33,936 nucleotides of DNA from Acinetobacter lwoffii. GTDB lineage: Bacteria > Pseudomonadota > Gammaproteobacteria > Pseudomonadales > Moraxellaceae. Location of the stretch: positions 1 through 33,936 of the forward strand of contig NZ_JAMXXK010000039.1 of the NCBI RefSeq assembly GCF_024129735.1, given 5' to 3'. Positions 24,152-32,900 of this stretch are shown piece by piece. Position numbers and translations under genes: made by a program. The notes under the pieces are model-generated. The model searched no databases. It was not told the DNA's origin and saw only the letters and a program-made list of their open reading frames with translations. Within the stretch, counting starts at the first letter, position 1; each line of letters begins with the position of its first letter.

Positions 24152-24179
24152 AAAAAAACCTCGAAAGTTCGAGGTTTTT
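24152..24179 (-). terminator. Intrinsic terminator of nfuA
   Basis: AAAAACCTCGAA / TTCGAGGTTTTT form a 12-bp stem with a two-base formal loop. On the minus strand it runs into seven T. It lies 35 bases beyond the nfuA stop and separates nfuA from the Fur-controlled receptor. With five T on the plus strand it could act both ways. Confidence 0.88.
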
Positions 24180-24213
24180 AAAATGCGATAAATAAACTGT
24201 TATATAGAACAGC

Positions 24214-24852
24214 TTATTTCATATACGCACCTTCAGACTGACTATGATCCGTTTCATCAACGACATGCATTAACTCTGGTACATGTTGTTTTAATGTGGT
24301 TTCAACACCTTGCTTCAACGTGATATCAATCGCTGAACAGCCCTGGCAACCACCACCAAATTTAAGTACAGCGGTTAAACCTTTTTCAGGGTCTTCTTTA
24401 ACTTCAACCAGTGCACAGTTACCACCATGACCTGCCAGGCCTGGGTTAATTTCAGACTGTAATACATAGGTAATACGCTCTTCTACCGATGCATCTGGAC
24501 CCACGCGTGGCACTTTGGAGTTCGGTGCACGGAAAGTCAACTGACCACCAAAACGGTCTTTGTTGTAATCAATCACGGCATCGAGTAAATACGGAATAGA
24601 TGGCGAGTCGATAAAAGCAGGGAAATCAGGATATTCCTGCTTATAATCTGTCGGTACAACTTCATCAGGTGCACTATAGGCCATGCAACATTCAGCGCGA
24701 GGAGTACCCGGATGCTCTACAAAAACACGCACACCAATACCCGGGGTGTTCTGTTTATCCAGTAGATCCTTTAAATACTCTTGTGCTGTTGGTGTAATCA
24801 ATAAGTTGGGAATTTCACCAACAACTGGAGTGCTGCTGTTCTCAGTCGACAT
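24214..24852 (-). CDS. nfuA: Fe-S cluster carrier protein NfuA
   Basis: A 212-residue two-domain protein that receives Fe-S clusters and delivers them to apoproteins in the cytoplasm. The N-terminal part (about 15-110) is a degenerate A-type domain (LLITPTAQEYLKDLLDKQ ... GVRVFVEHPGTPRAECCMAYS). The C-terminal Nfu domain carries the cluster-binding CxxC at Cys169-Cys172 (GGGCQGCSAIDITLKQGVE). The length is slightly above E. coli NfuA (191) owing to an N-terminal extension of about 15 residues and a short tail. Its closeness to a Fur-controlled receptor may be chance. The promoter must lie in 24853-25010, shared with the divergent rhomboid gene. Confidence 0.95.
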   Translation of the reverse strand: MSTENSSTPVVGEIPNLLITPTAQEYLKDLLDKQNTPGIGVRVFVEHPGTPRAECCMAYSAPDEVVPTDYKQEYPDFPAFIDSPSIPYLLDAVIDYNKDRFGGQLTFRAPNSKVPRVGPDASVEERITYVLQSEINPGLAGHGGNCALVEVKEDPEKGLTAVLKFGGGCQGCSAIDITLKQGVETTLKQHVPELMHVVDETDHSQSEGAYMK

Positions 24853-25010
24853 AACAATAATTTCCTCAAGCTCAAGCGGCCATTTTAACTGAAGATGCGG
24901 GGTAATTTTTAAAAATCAACTAAAATTGTCGGATTTATTATAAAAGTACAACTTTAGCTTAATTTTAATGGCATGATAATTGGCAAATAGGCACCCTTAG
25001 AATCATTTAT

Positions 25011-25628
25011 ATGCTTGATTTACCTTTTAATCATACCGTGACCATTATTCTGATCACCTGTATTGTGTCATTTATTGCTTTCTCCAAAGAGACGGTGATG
25101 AATCGCCTGATTTTCTGGCCACCGGCACTGCAACGTGGACAATATGACCGCTTTATTACGCATGGCTTTATCCATGCGGATGGAGCTCATCTCTTGTTTA
25201 ACATGATTACCCTGTTCTTCTTCGGCAGCGTGATTGAAAGCTTTTATCGTCAATATCTGTATGACCTGGGTTTTATCCTGTTTTACCTCGGTGGTCTGAT
25301 CGCAGCGATTCTGCCAAGTTACCTGAAGCATAAAAATGATGCGCGCTGGGCCAGTCTCGGCGCTTCCGGTGCAGTCTCGGCTGTACTGTTTGCCTATATT
25401 CTGTTTGAACCTTGGAAGTTGATCTTTGTGTTCTTCATTCCGGTTCCTGCCATTATTTTTGCTGTGCTGTATGTAGCTTATAGCATCTGGTCAGGCAAAA
25501 AAGGCAATAGCAACATTAATCACAGCGCGCATTTATGGGGAGCGGCTTACGGGGTGGTCATGACGATTATTCTGGAGCCACGCCTGATTCCGCATTTCCT
25601 GAATAAACTGATGCAAGTTCCATTTTAA
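25011..25628 (+). CDS. Second rhomboid-family intramembrane protease
   Basis: A 205-residue membrane protein with about six hydrophobic segments. The rhomboid pattern is clear: ITHGFIHADGAHLLFNMITLFFFG (49-72), serine motif SLGASGAVSAVLF (115-127, Ser119) and histidine SAHLWGA (172-178, His174). It is shorter than the rhomboid at 14174, which has an extra loop before its serine motif, and the two are not recent duplicates. The first segment, HTVTIILITCIVSFIAFS, starts directly after the N-terminus. The substrate is unknown. It is a single gene ended by a 10-bp hairpin terminator about 70 bases after the stop. Confidence 0.92.
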   Translation: MLDLPFNHTVTIILITCIVSFIAFSKETVMNRLIFWPPALQRGQYDRFITHGFIHADGAHLLFNMITLFFFGSVIESFYRQYLYDLGFILFYLGGLIAAILPSYLKHKNDARWASLGASGAVSAVLFAYILFEPWKLIFVFFIPVPAIIFAVLYVAYSIWSGKKGNSNINHSAHLWGAAYGVVMTIILEPRLIPHFLNKLMQVPF

Positions 25629-25696
25629 TTAGGGTTATTTAATGATAAGAGAATGAGGCTATATATGAATTGAACCTCATATTTCTGCTAAAAATT

Positions 25697-25727
25697 GATA
25701 AGAGAGCTTCTGCTCTCTTATTTGTTT
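25697..25727 (+). terminator. Intrinsic terminator of the second rhomboid gene
   Basis: ATAAGAGAGC / GCTCTCTTAT is a perfect 10-bp stem with loop TTCT, followed by TTGTTT. It lies 69 bases after the stop codon. Confidence 0.75.
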
Positions 25728-25847
25728 GAAACATCTCGTAATATATTAGAAAGTGATGATGTCACTTAATGCCAATCTTGGACTGAATTTTGCAGCGATA
25801 ATGTATACACCTGTATATTAATTACTGTCATTCTCGAGATATTTTGC

Positions 25848-27389
25848 ATGTCCACTACACCAGACGGTCTTCAATTTCCTCTTCAGTCTCAGCAACAAAA
25901 ACCAAGTAGCTCTAAAGCAGGGCGCGCAATCATCGCGGCAGCGCTAGCCAATGTCGATTCACACAGTTCTCAACAGGCACAATCAGAAAAAAACTGGCGT
26001 AAACACTACACAGTACATTTTAAGCAACTGGTCGAACAGGGACTGAGTTCTCCTGAAGCCAGCTTGAAAATTGCTGAAGATGGATTGGCAAAGGCCCATC
26101 AGACTTTTGAATTTTACCGTGATGGTCAAAAGTATGTATTACAAGATGCTTTAACTCTGCCCGCAGGTCAGTTGCATACCTTCAAGCTGACAGGTAATAG
26201 CAAATCGGCACCAGAATGGTATGTGCCTTACCACGGTCAAAAGCTGCAAGGTGACGCCTTATTGGAGCAGATTGAGCGCTGGGAAAGCCAAGGCATTGTG
26301 GAAACCAGCCATGCCAATGCCCTGCGTGAATGTGTGGTGCATCCTGAATGGTTTGATCTTTCCGATCGGACCACGGTGCTGTTTGGTGCAGCATCTGAAG
26401 CCGGTCCTCTGACCTGGCTGGCGAAATGGAAAGCCAATATTGTAGCGATTGATCTGCCGAATACCCGTGTATGGGGCAAGATTGTTGATACCATCAACCA
26501 AGGCAATGCCACGCTGTATGCGCCATGTACTGAAGACCTGCCTGCTGATACTTCACTTGATATTTTAAAAGAAAAACTGGGGGCGAATTTGCTGACCCAG
26601 ATTCCTGAAATTGCCAAATGGTTATTACAATTCGAACAGGATCTGGATCTGGCTGCAATTGCCTATCTGGATGGTGAAAAGCATGTTCGGGTCTCCATGG
26701 CGATGGATGCCATCATGCAGCATGTCAGCCAGCAAAAAGCCAATACCAGCCTGATGTACATGTGTACGCCGACCGATGTTTATGCGGTTCCGAGTGAAGT
26801 GATTGAAGCGTCAAAAGTAAAATATACTGAACGCTCCAAGACACAAGCAATCATCTCCAAAGGTGTTTCCACTTTAAGCCGCAAACACTTTTTCCAGAAA
26901 AATGCGCATGAACTGATTCAGTCTGGTGATCAGGCTTATGGTATCTGTGACTGCCTGGTGGTTGAACAAGGCCCGAACTATGCGCTGGCAAAACGTATCC
27001 AGCAATGGCGTGCCACCTTGGCTCGCGCTCAAGGGCAGCGGGTCAGTATCAATATTGCCCCTTCGACGACCACCTATTCTGTGACCAAGAATCCGCTGCT
27101 TAAAGCCGCGTTCAATGGCGCCAGCCTGTTTGATGTTGAAGCTTTCGCGCCTGAAACCACCAATGCGATTATGGCGGCACTATGGATTCATGACCTGCGT
27201 AATCCAGAATCAGTGGCCAATCCTGAAGTAAAACTCAACCATCCGCTTGAATTGATGATGCATGGCGCGAATCATGGTGGTTTGTGGCGAGTCGCTTATC
27301 TGGCGCGTACCGCACTGCCTTTTGCTGCGCTGTACGGTTTTGCAACAGAGAAGTTGCCGAAGGGATTGTTGAGTAAGTTGAAGAAGTAA
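25848..27389 (+). CDS. Unrecognised 513-residue cytoplasmic protein with a Rossmann-like motif
   Basis: I cannot assign this protein to a family. It has a low-complexity Ser/Gln-rich N-terminus (1-48), then a charged helical region. At 175-205, a strand-glycine-rich turn-helix-strand pattern (TTVLFGAASEAGPLTWLAKW ... NIVAIDLPN) looks like a dinucleotide-binding Rossmann start, with Asp202 where NAD enzymes bind ribose. Further on are TYSVTKNPLLKAAFNGASLFDVEAF and a hydrophobic C-terminal helix before a basic tail (LPKGLLSKLKK). It has no signal peptide or transmembrane domain. Its single-gene setting gives no functional clue. A reductase-like role is possible, but the motif is not exact. Confidence 0.78.
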   Translation: MSTTPDGLQFPLQSQQQKPSSSKAGRAIIAAALANVDSHSSQQAQSEKNWRKHYTVHFKQLVEQGLSSPEASLKIAEDGLAKAHQTFEFYRDGQKYVLQDALTLPAGQLHTFKLTGNSKSAPEWYVPYHGQKLQGDALLEQIERWESQGIVETSHANALRECVVHPEWFDLSDRTTVLFGAASEAGPLTWLAKWKANIVAIDLPNTRVWGKIVDTINQGNATLYAPCTEDLPADTSLDILKEKLGANLLTQIPEIAKWLLQFEQDLDLAAIAYLDGEKHVRVSMAMDAIMQHVSQQKANTSLMYMCTPTDVYAVPSEVIEASKVKYTERSKTQAIISKGVSTLSRKHFFQKNAHELIQSGDQAYGICDCLVVEQGPNYALAKRIQQWRATLARAQGQRVSINIAPSTTTYSVTKNPLLKAAFNGASLFDVEAFAPETTNAIMAALWIHDLRNPESVANPEVKLNHPLELMMHGANHGGLWRVAYLARTALPFAALYGFATEKLPKGLLSKLKK

Positions 27390-27442
27390 TTTATTTTCTT
27401 CTTTCGAGACTTCTTCTACGTTAGATAAACTTTTATTTAATA

Positions 27443-27542
27443 GACCTCTTGCGAAAGTATCGTTTTACCTAATTTTTGAATTGGCTAAAACCTTATAAAA
27501 TGTAGCTTTGGGCTGTTTAAATTTTGACTAACGCAAGAAGTC
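27443..27542. mobile_element. 100-bp MITE-like element with terminal inverted repeats
   Basis: GACCTCTTGCG (27443-27453) and CGCAAGAAGTC (27532-27542) are terminal inverted repeats matching at 10 of 11 positions. TA dinucleotides flank both ends (27441-27442 and 27543-27544), as in target duplications of IS5-family (IS427-group) elements. The interior is AT-rich and carries no reading frame. It would be mobilised by a transposase elsewhere. It sits after the stop of the 513-residue gene, so it disrupts nothing. Confidence 0.6.
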
Positions 27543-27551
27543 TAATGTTTA

Positions 27552-27765
27552 TCCCCTCACCCCAGCCCTCTCCCAAAGGGAGAGGGAGCTTTCCCAATGG
27601 ATTCAAATTAGTAGTAGCAAACATCTAAAAATATCGTTTTCTAATAAAATGAATACTATTTAATTTAAATTTTCTTTATTTGAATAATTAATGTAGTCCC
27701 CTCTCCTGAGCAAGTTTTAAAGCACCACTTTTAAAACGAAGCGCAAGTGAGGGTTAGGGAGAAGT
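27552..27765. repeat. Pair of REP-like intergenic repeats flanking an AT-rich core
   Basis: The left part contains CCCTCTCCC-AAA-GGGAGAGGG (27566-27586), a perfect 9-bp hairpin preceded by CCCCTCACCCCAG. The right part, from about 27697, reads CCCCTCTCCTGAGCAAG, an imperfect hairpin (GTTTTAAAG ... CTTTTAAAAC) and GTGAGGGTTAGGGAGAAG. The end of the right part is close to the reverse complement of the start of the left part. This C/G-rich composition, inside an AT-rich gap, is typical of dispersed intergenic repeats. The rest of the gap (27390-27440 and about 27590-27696) shows nothing further. Confidence 0.55.
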
Positions 27766-27778
27766 AAAAATCACCCAT

Positions 27779-27808
27779 AAAAAAAGCTGCTCTAGAGCAG
27801 CTTTTTTT
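27779..27808. terminator. Terminator of pit, bidirectional
   Basis: A(7)GCTGCTCT and its exact complement make a 15-bp perfect palindrome with seven T on each strand, 14 bases past the pit stop. Confidence 0.9.
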
Positions 27809-27821
27809 ATGTCTAAATAAC

Positions 27822-29441
27822 TTAGAACACTTTTAAAAGTACCCAATACAAACCGCCTGACAGACAGATCGTTGCTGGCAAGGTAAAGACCCAGGCAGAC
27901 AGAATGGTTTTCACCATCTGGAAGTTCAGACCTGACTTGTTCGCCACCATGGTACCTGCTACTGCAGAGTTCAATACATGGGTAGTGGATACCGGCATAC
28001 CAAAGCCATCTGCTGCCGCAATGGTTGACATCGCAACAAGTTCGGCAGACATACCCTGACCATAAGTCATATGCTGTTTACCAATACGCTCCCCGACAGT
28101 CACGACAATACGCTTCCAGCCGACCATCGTACCCAGACCAAGTGCCAAGGCTGTCGCCACTTTCACCCAGGTCGGGATGTATTGCAGGAATGAATCCAGA
28201 TTGTCACGGTATTCATCTACTGTTTTTTCCTGTGCAGCACTCATTGTTGGTAAAGCTTCTGCTTTATCCAGACGTTTAAATGCTGTGGTGCTCAGGTACA
28301 TGTCGTTGCGAAATTCAGACACTTGAGCTTCAGGAACATCCTTAATACTGGTATAGCTACCAACTTTTTCACCCAGATGATCCGTCAAGCTTGCCAATGC
28401 AGGCACGACTTCAGGGGTAATTTCCTTGGTCTGAATGTACTTGGTGATCACATCACGAGCTTGTTCATCCGGAATATCCTGATGATTTGGATAGATCACA
28501 TCCGCTGTTTGTGCAGATAACTGACCAAAAGATTGAATATGTTGTGCATCCAGATTCTTGTTCAGCGAGTACGCCAACGGTACACAGCCGATCAGAATCA
28601 GCATGATCAGGCCCATACCTTTTTGACCGTCATTTGAACCATGGGCAAAACTCACCCCAGTACAGGTAAAGATCAGCATGGCACGAATCAATGGTGGCGG
28701 TGGCTTGTTACCTTCAGGTGGCTGGAACAATTCCAGTTGACGCTTGAAGATTTTTTTCACCAGCAGGAACACAATTGCAGCAAATGCAAAACCGATTAAA
28801 GGCGAGAATAATAGCGCCTTACCGACTTTCATGACTTGCTCCATGTCTATACCTGAAGCGCCAGTACCGGCATTCAGAATATAGTTCATGATGCCCACAC
28901 CCAGAATCGAACCGATCAGGGTATGTGAACTGGATGCCGGAATACCGAGAAACCAGGTTCCCAGATTCCAGAGAATTGCTGCGATCAGCATGGCAAAGAC
29001 CATGGCAAAGCCTGCTCCGGAGCCGACATTCATGATCAGCTCGACCGGCAATAACGCAATAATGCCGTAAGCGACCGCACCACTGGCGACCATAACCCCA
29101 AGGAAATTACAGAAGCCGGCCCACATCACTGCGACAGGAGCTGAAAGTGCATTGGTATAAATGACTGTGGCCACAGCATTGGCGGTATCGTGAAAGCCAT
29201 TGACGAACTCAAAGCTCAACGCAATAAAAAGTGCCGTCGCTAACAAAATAACTGAATACAAGCCCAAGGCCGGTACATGCGCTAAATCTGCAGACAACTG
29301 GAAGCCGATATAAATCAGCGTAGTGATAATAAGAGTCAGGAACACCGGCATAAAGAATTTCGGTGTTGGCACATGAACATTGGTCGACTTTTGGGAAGCC
29401 GACCCGTGTGCTGAATCTACGGGAGTTTGATTAGGATTCAT
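27822..29441 (-). CDS. pit: Pit-family inorganic phosphate transporter
   Basis: A 539-residue PiT-type symporter taking up phosphate, usually as a metal-phosphate complex, driven by proton flow across the inner membrane. The two family signatures are present: NGFHDTANAVATVIYTN (81-97) and SFAHGSNDGQKGMGLIML (about 270). Around ten membrane segments surround a long hydrophilic loop (about 300-410). The frame is open to 29528, but those upstream ATGs lie beyond the Pho-box-like site at 29491-29508. The ATG at 29441 (MNPNQTPVDS) starts a hydrophilic tail of about 30 residues and fits the expected transcript. The Shine-Dalgarno sequence is poor. No PhoU-like (DUF47) partner gene adjoins it. Confidence 0.93.
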   Translation of the reverse strand: MNPNQTPVDSAHGSASQKSTNVHVPTPKFFMPVFLTLIITTLIYIGFQLSADLAHVPALGLYSVILLATALFIALSFEFVNGFHDTANAVATVIYTNALSAPVAVMWAGFCNFLGVMVASGAVAYGIIALLPVELIMNVGSGAGFAMVFAMLIAAILWNLGTWFLGIPASSSHTLIGSILGVGIMNYILNAGTGASGIDMEQVMKVGKALLFSPLIGFAFAAIVFLLVKKIFKRQLELFQPPEGNKPPPPLIRAMLIFTCTGVSFAHGSNDGQKGMGLIMLILIGCVPLAYSLNKNLDAQHIQSFGQLSAQTADVIYPNHQDIPDEQARDVITKYIQTKEITPEVVPALASLTDHLGEKVGSYTSIKDVPEAQVSEFRNDMYLSTTAFKRLDKAEALPTMSAAQEKTVDEYRDNLDSFLQYIPTWVKVATALALGLGTMVGWKRIVVTVGERIGKQHMTYGQGMSAELVAMSTIAAADGFGMPVSTTHVLNSAVAGTMVANKSGLNFQMVKTILSAWVFTLPATICLSGGLYWVLLKVF

Positions 29442-29490
29442 GCAAGCAGGAATAGAGGATTCAAGAATCCCCATATTGTTCAGTTGAATT

Positions 29491-29508
29491 GTGACAATTA
29501 TATGACAA
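29491..29508 (-). promoter_or_regulatory. PhoB-box-like direct repeat upstream of pit
   Basis: On the minus strand TTGTCAT-ATAA-TTGTCAC gives two 7-base repeats spaced by four bases (11-base period), close to the Pho box (CTGTCAT-4-CTGTCAC type). AACAAT (29480-29475) lies 10 bases downstream where a -10 box is expected. This predicts induction by phosphate starvation. Confidence 0.6.
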
Positions 29509-29528
29509 ACTGCTGTCATATGAAGCAA

Positions 29529-29896
29529 TTATTTGGATTTTCTTGCTGCTATTCGTCCTGTTTAATTCCGACTAAAACACTAGATTTTGATTTTATAAAT
29601 CATTTACTTAAGATAAGATTCCAGCTTCTTCAAGCTTAAAAACTCAACATATTTTGCTACCAAAACGATTTACGCCCTGCCTGTCATCAAGCTGAGCAAA
29701 AGTTTCATTTGCACAGCATAAGCCATCAATATGACAATTTCATGAATAAAAGCATCAGCTTAATTTTTTGATTTTGTTTACTGTCTCAAAGACATCGAAT
29801 CAGATTAGAGATTGCAATATTTTCTGATCCGGATGTTAAAACTTGTTGTTTTTCTAGATGACTTATCAAATTTTCATATCATGCTTATCCATCATT
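29529..29896. other. Intergenic region upstream of metH
   Basis: 368 AT-rich bases between the pit control region and the metH leader. I see no supported reading frame or known RNA. It should contain the metH promoter, but no clear -35/-10 pair stands out; TATCAT at 29877 is a possible -10 box. Confidence 0.4.
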
Positions 29897-29968
29897 CTGA
29901 GCAATCTCAGCAGAAATCAGCCAACTAATCTGCTAAGATTAGCGTCGTTTTTTTTGATTTCTGCTGAG
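29897..29968 (+). promoter_or_regulatory. Structured metH leader with mutually exclusive hairpins
   Basis: CTCAGCAGAAATCA (29906-29919) pairs perfectly with TGATTTCTGCTGAG (29955-29968), ending nine bases before the metH ATG and covering its GAG ribosome-binding region. Inside lies CTAATCT-GCTA-AGATTAG (29925-29942) followed, after five bases, by eight T. Upstream, CTGAG-CAAT-CTCAG (29897-29910) would compete for the left arm of the long stem. The arrangement suggests an attenuator or translational switch. It does not fit the SAM, SAH or cobalamin riboswitch patterns I know. Confidence 0.5.
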
Positions 29969-29977
29969 AAAGTTTGA

Positions 29978-32900
29978 ATGTCTACACTTACCACTTTAAA
30001 AGAACTTCTTGCCAAAAGAATTTTAATTATCGATGGTGCGATGGGTACTATGATCCAGCGCCATAAACTGGAAGAAGCCGATTATCGTGGTGAGCGTTTT
30101 GCTGACTGGGCCTATGATCTCAAAGGTAATAATGATTTGCTGGCGCTGACTCAGCCACAAATCATTCAAGGCATTCATGAAGCTTACTTGGAAGCTGGCG
30201 CCGACATTATTGAAACCAACACCTTTAACGGTACCCGCGTTTCAATGTCGGATTACCACATGGAAGATCTGGTTCCCGAGATTAACCGTGAAGCAGCGCG
30301 TCTGGCCAAAGAAGCCTGTGCCAAATATTCAACGCCTGAAAAACCACGCTTTGTGGCAGGTGTGATTGGTCCGACATCGCGTACCACCTCTATTTCTCCA
30401 AACGTGAATGACCCGGCGTTCCGTAACATCACTTTTGATGCGCTCAAAGTTGACTATATTGAATCAACCAAAGCCTTGATCGAAGGTGGTGCAGACATCA
30501 TCCTGATCGAAACCGTGTTCGATACCTTGAATGCCAAGGCCGCAATTTTTGCAGTGAAAGAAGTCTTTAAAGAATTGGGCTATGAATTGCCAATCATGAT
30601 TTCAGGTACGATCACGGATGCATCAGGTCGTACATTGACTGGTCAAACCGCTGAAGCCTTCTGGAACTCGATGCGCCATGCAGAGCCACTTTCTATCGGC
30701 TTTAACTGTGCCCTAGGTGCAGATGCGATGCGTCCACACGTTAAAACCGTGTCTGACGTTGCCAATACCTTTGTTTCAGCACATCCAAACGCTGGCTTGC
30801 CGAATGCCTTCGGTGGATATGATGAAACGCCGGAAGAAACTGCAGCCTTTATTAAAGAATTTGCAGAAAGTGGCTTAATTAATATTACCGGTGGTTGCTG
30901 TGGTACTACGCCGGATCATATCCGCGCGATTGCAAATGCTGTTGCAGGCATTACCCCTCGTCAAATTCCTGAAATTGAACCTGCCTGTCGTTTAAGCGGT
31001 TTAGAGCCATTTAACATCACCAAAGATTCACTGTTTGTGAACGTCGGTGAACGTACCAACGTCACCGGTTCGAAAAAATTCCTGCGTCTGATTCGTGAAG
31101 AAAACTTCGCCGAAGCACTTGATGTTGCCCGTCAACAGGTTGAAGCCGGTGCGCAGATCATCGACATCAACATGGATGAAGGCATGCTCGATTCACAAGG
31201 TGCGATGGTGCATTTCCTGAATCTGATTGCTTCTGAGCCGGATATTTCACGTGTGCCAATCATGCTGGATTCTTCTAAATGGGAGATTATCGAAGCGGGC
31301 CTGAAATGTGTGCAAGGCAAAGCCGTGGTGAACTCGATTTCCCTGAAAGAAGGTCATGACGAGTTTGTCGAACGTGCCCGCCTCTGCCGTCAATATGGTG
31401 CCGCGGTCATCGTGATGGCATTTGATGAAGATGGTCAGGCCGATACAGCTACGCGCAAAAAAGAAATCTGCAAACGTTCATATGATGTTCTGGTGAATGA
31501 AGTGGGTTTCCCGTCTGAAGATATTATCTTTGACCCGAACGTCTTTGCGATTGCAACCGGTATTGAAGAACACAACAACTATGGTGTGGACTTTATTGAA
31601 GCGACTGGCTGGATTAAACAGAACCTGCCAAATGCGATGATTTCTGGTGGTGTATCCAACGTATCGTTCTCGTTCCGTGGTAACGAACCGGTGCGTGAAG
31701 CGATTCACTCGGTGTTCCTGTACCATGCTATTCAGCAAGGCATGACTATGGGTATTGTAAATGCCGGTCAGATGGCGATTTACGATGACATCGATAAAGA
31801 ATTGAAAGAAGCGGTTGAAGATGTTGTATTAAACCAGAACCAGGGTGAAAGTGGTCAGGAAGCAACCGAAAAACTGCTTGCTGTTGCTGAAAAATACCGT
31901 GGTCAAAGTGGTACGCAAAAAGCCGAAGAAAATCTGGAATGGCGTAATGAGTCTGTTGAAAAACGTCTTGAATATGCGTTGGTAAAAGGCATCACGACTT
32001 ATATCGACCAAGATACCGAAGAAGCACGTTTAAACTCTACACGCCCACTCGATGTGATCGAAGGTCCATTGATGGCGGGTATGAACGTAGTCGGCGACCT
32101 GTTCGGTGCCGGTAAAATGTTCTTGCCGCAAGTGGTGAAATCTGCGCGTGTGATGAAACAGGCTGTGGCGTGGTTGAACCCGTTCATTGAGGCCGAGAAA
32201 ACCCAAGCTGAGGCCAAAGGTAAAATCCTGCTGGCTACGGTGAAAGGCGATGTACACGATATCGGCAAAAATATCGTGGGTGTGGTATTAGGCTGTAACG
32301 GTTATGACATCGTTGACCTTGGCGTGATGGTGCCATGCGAAAAGATTCTACAAACTGCGATTGATGAAAAAGTTGATATCATCGGTTTGTCTGGTCTGAT
32401 CACGCCGTCATTGGATGAAATGGTGTTTGTTGCCAAAGAAATGCAACGTAAAGGCTTTAACATTCCACTGATGATTGGTGGTGCGACGACTTCTAAAGCG
32501 CATACCGCAGTGAAAATCTCACCGCAATATCATAATGATGGCGTGCTTTATACCGCAGATGCATCACGTGCCGTGGGTGTAGCAACACAGTTGCTCTCTC
32601 CTGAGATGAAACCAAAACTTTTGGCTGACTATGCAGCGGATTATGAAAAAATTCGTACCCGTCTTGCTAACAAGCAACCGAAAGCGGCGAAATTGTCTTA
32701 TCAAGATTCAGTTGAAAACGGCTTCAAGATCGACTTCGACAAGAATGCACCGGTTAAACCAAACTTCATCGGATCTGAAACTTTCACAAATTATCCGCTT
32801 GAAACTTTGGTGGAATATTTTGACTGGACGCCGTTCTTTATTTCATGGAGCCTGGCGGGTAAATTCCCGAAAATCCTTGAAGATGAAGTGGTGGGTGAAG

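Noticed and set aside
27552..27765. CRISPR array or tandem repeat in the repeat-rich gap
   Set aside because: The repeats are inverted, not direct, with no regular unit or spacer; a REP-like structure fits better.
29897..29968. Known SAH, SAM or cobalamin riboswitch in front of metH
   Set aside because: The conserved boxes of these classes (for example the cobalamin B12 box) are not visible, so only a generic structured leader is claimed.
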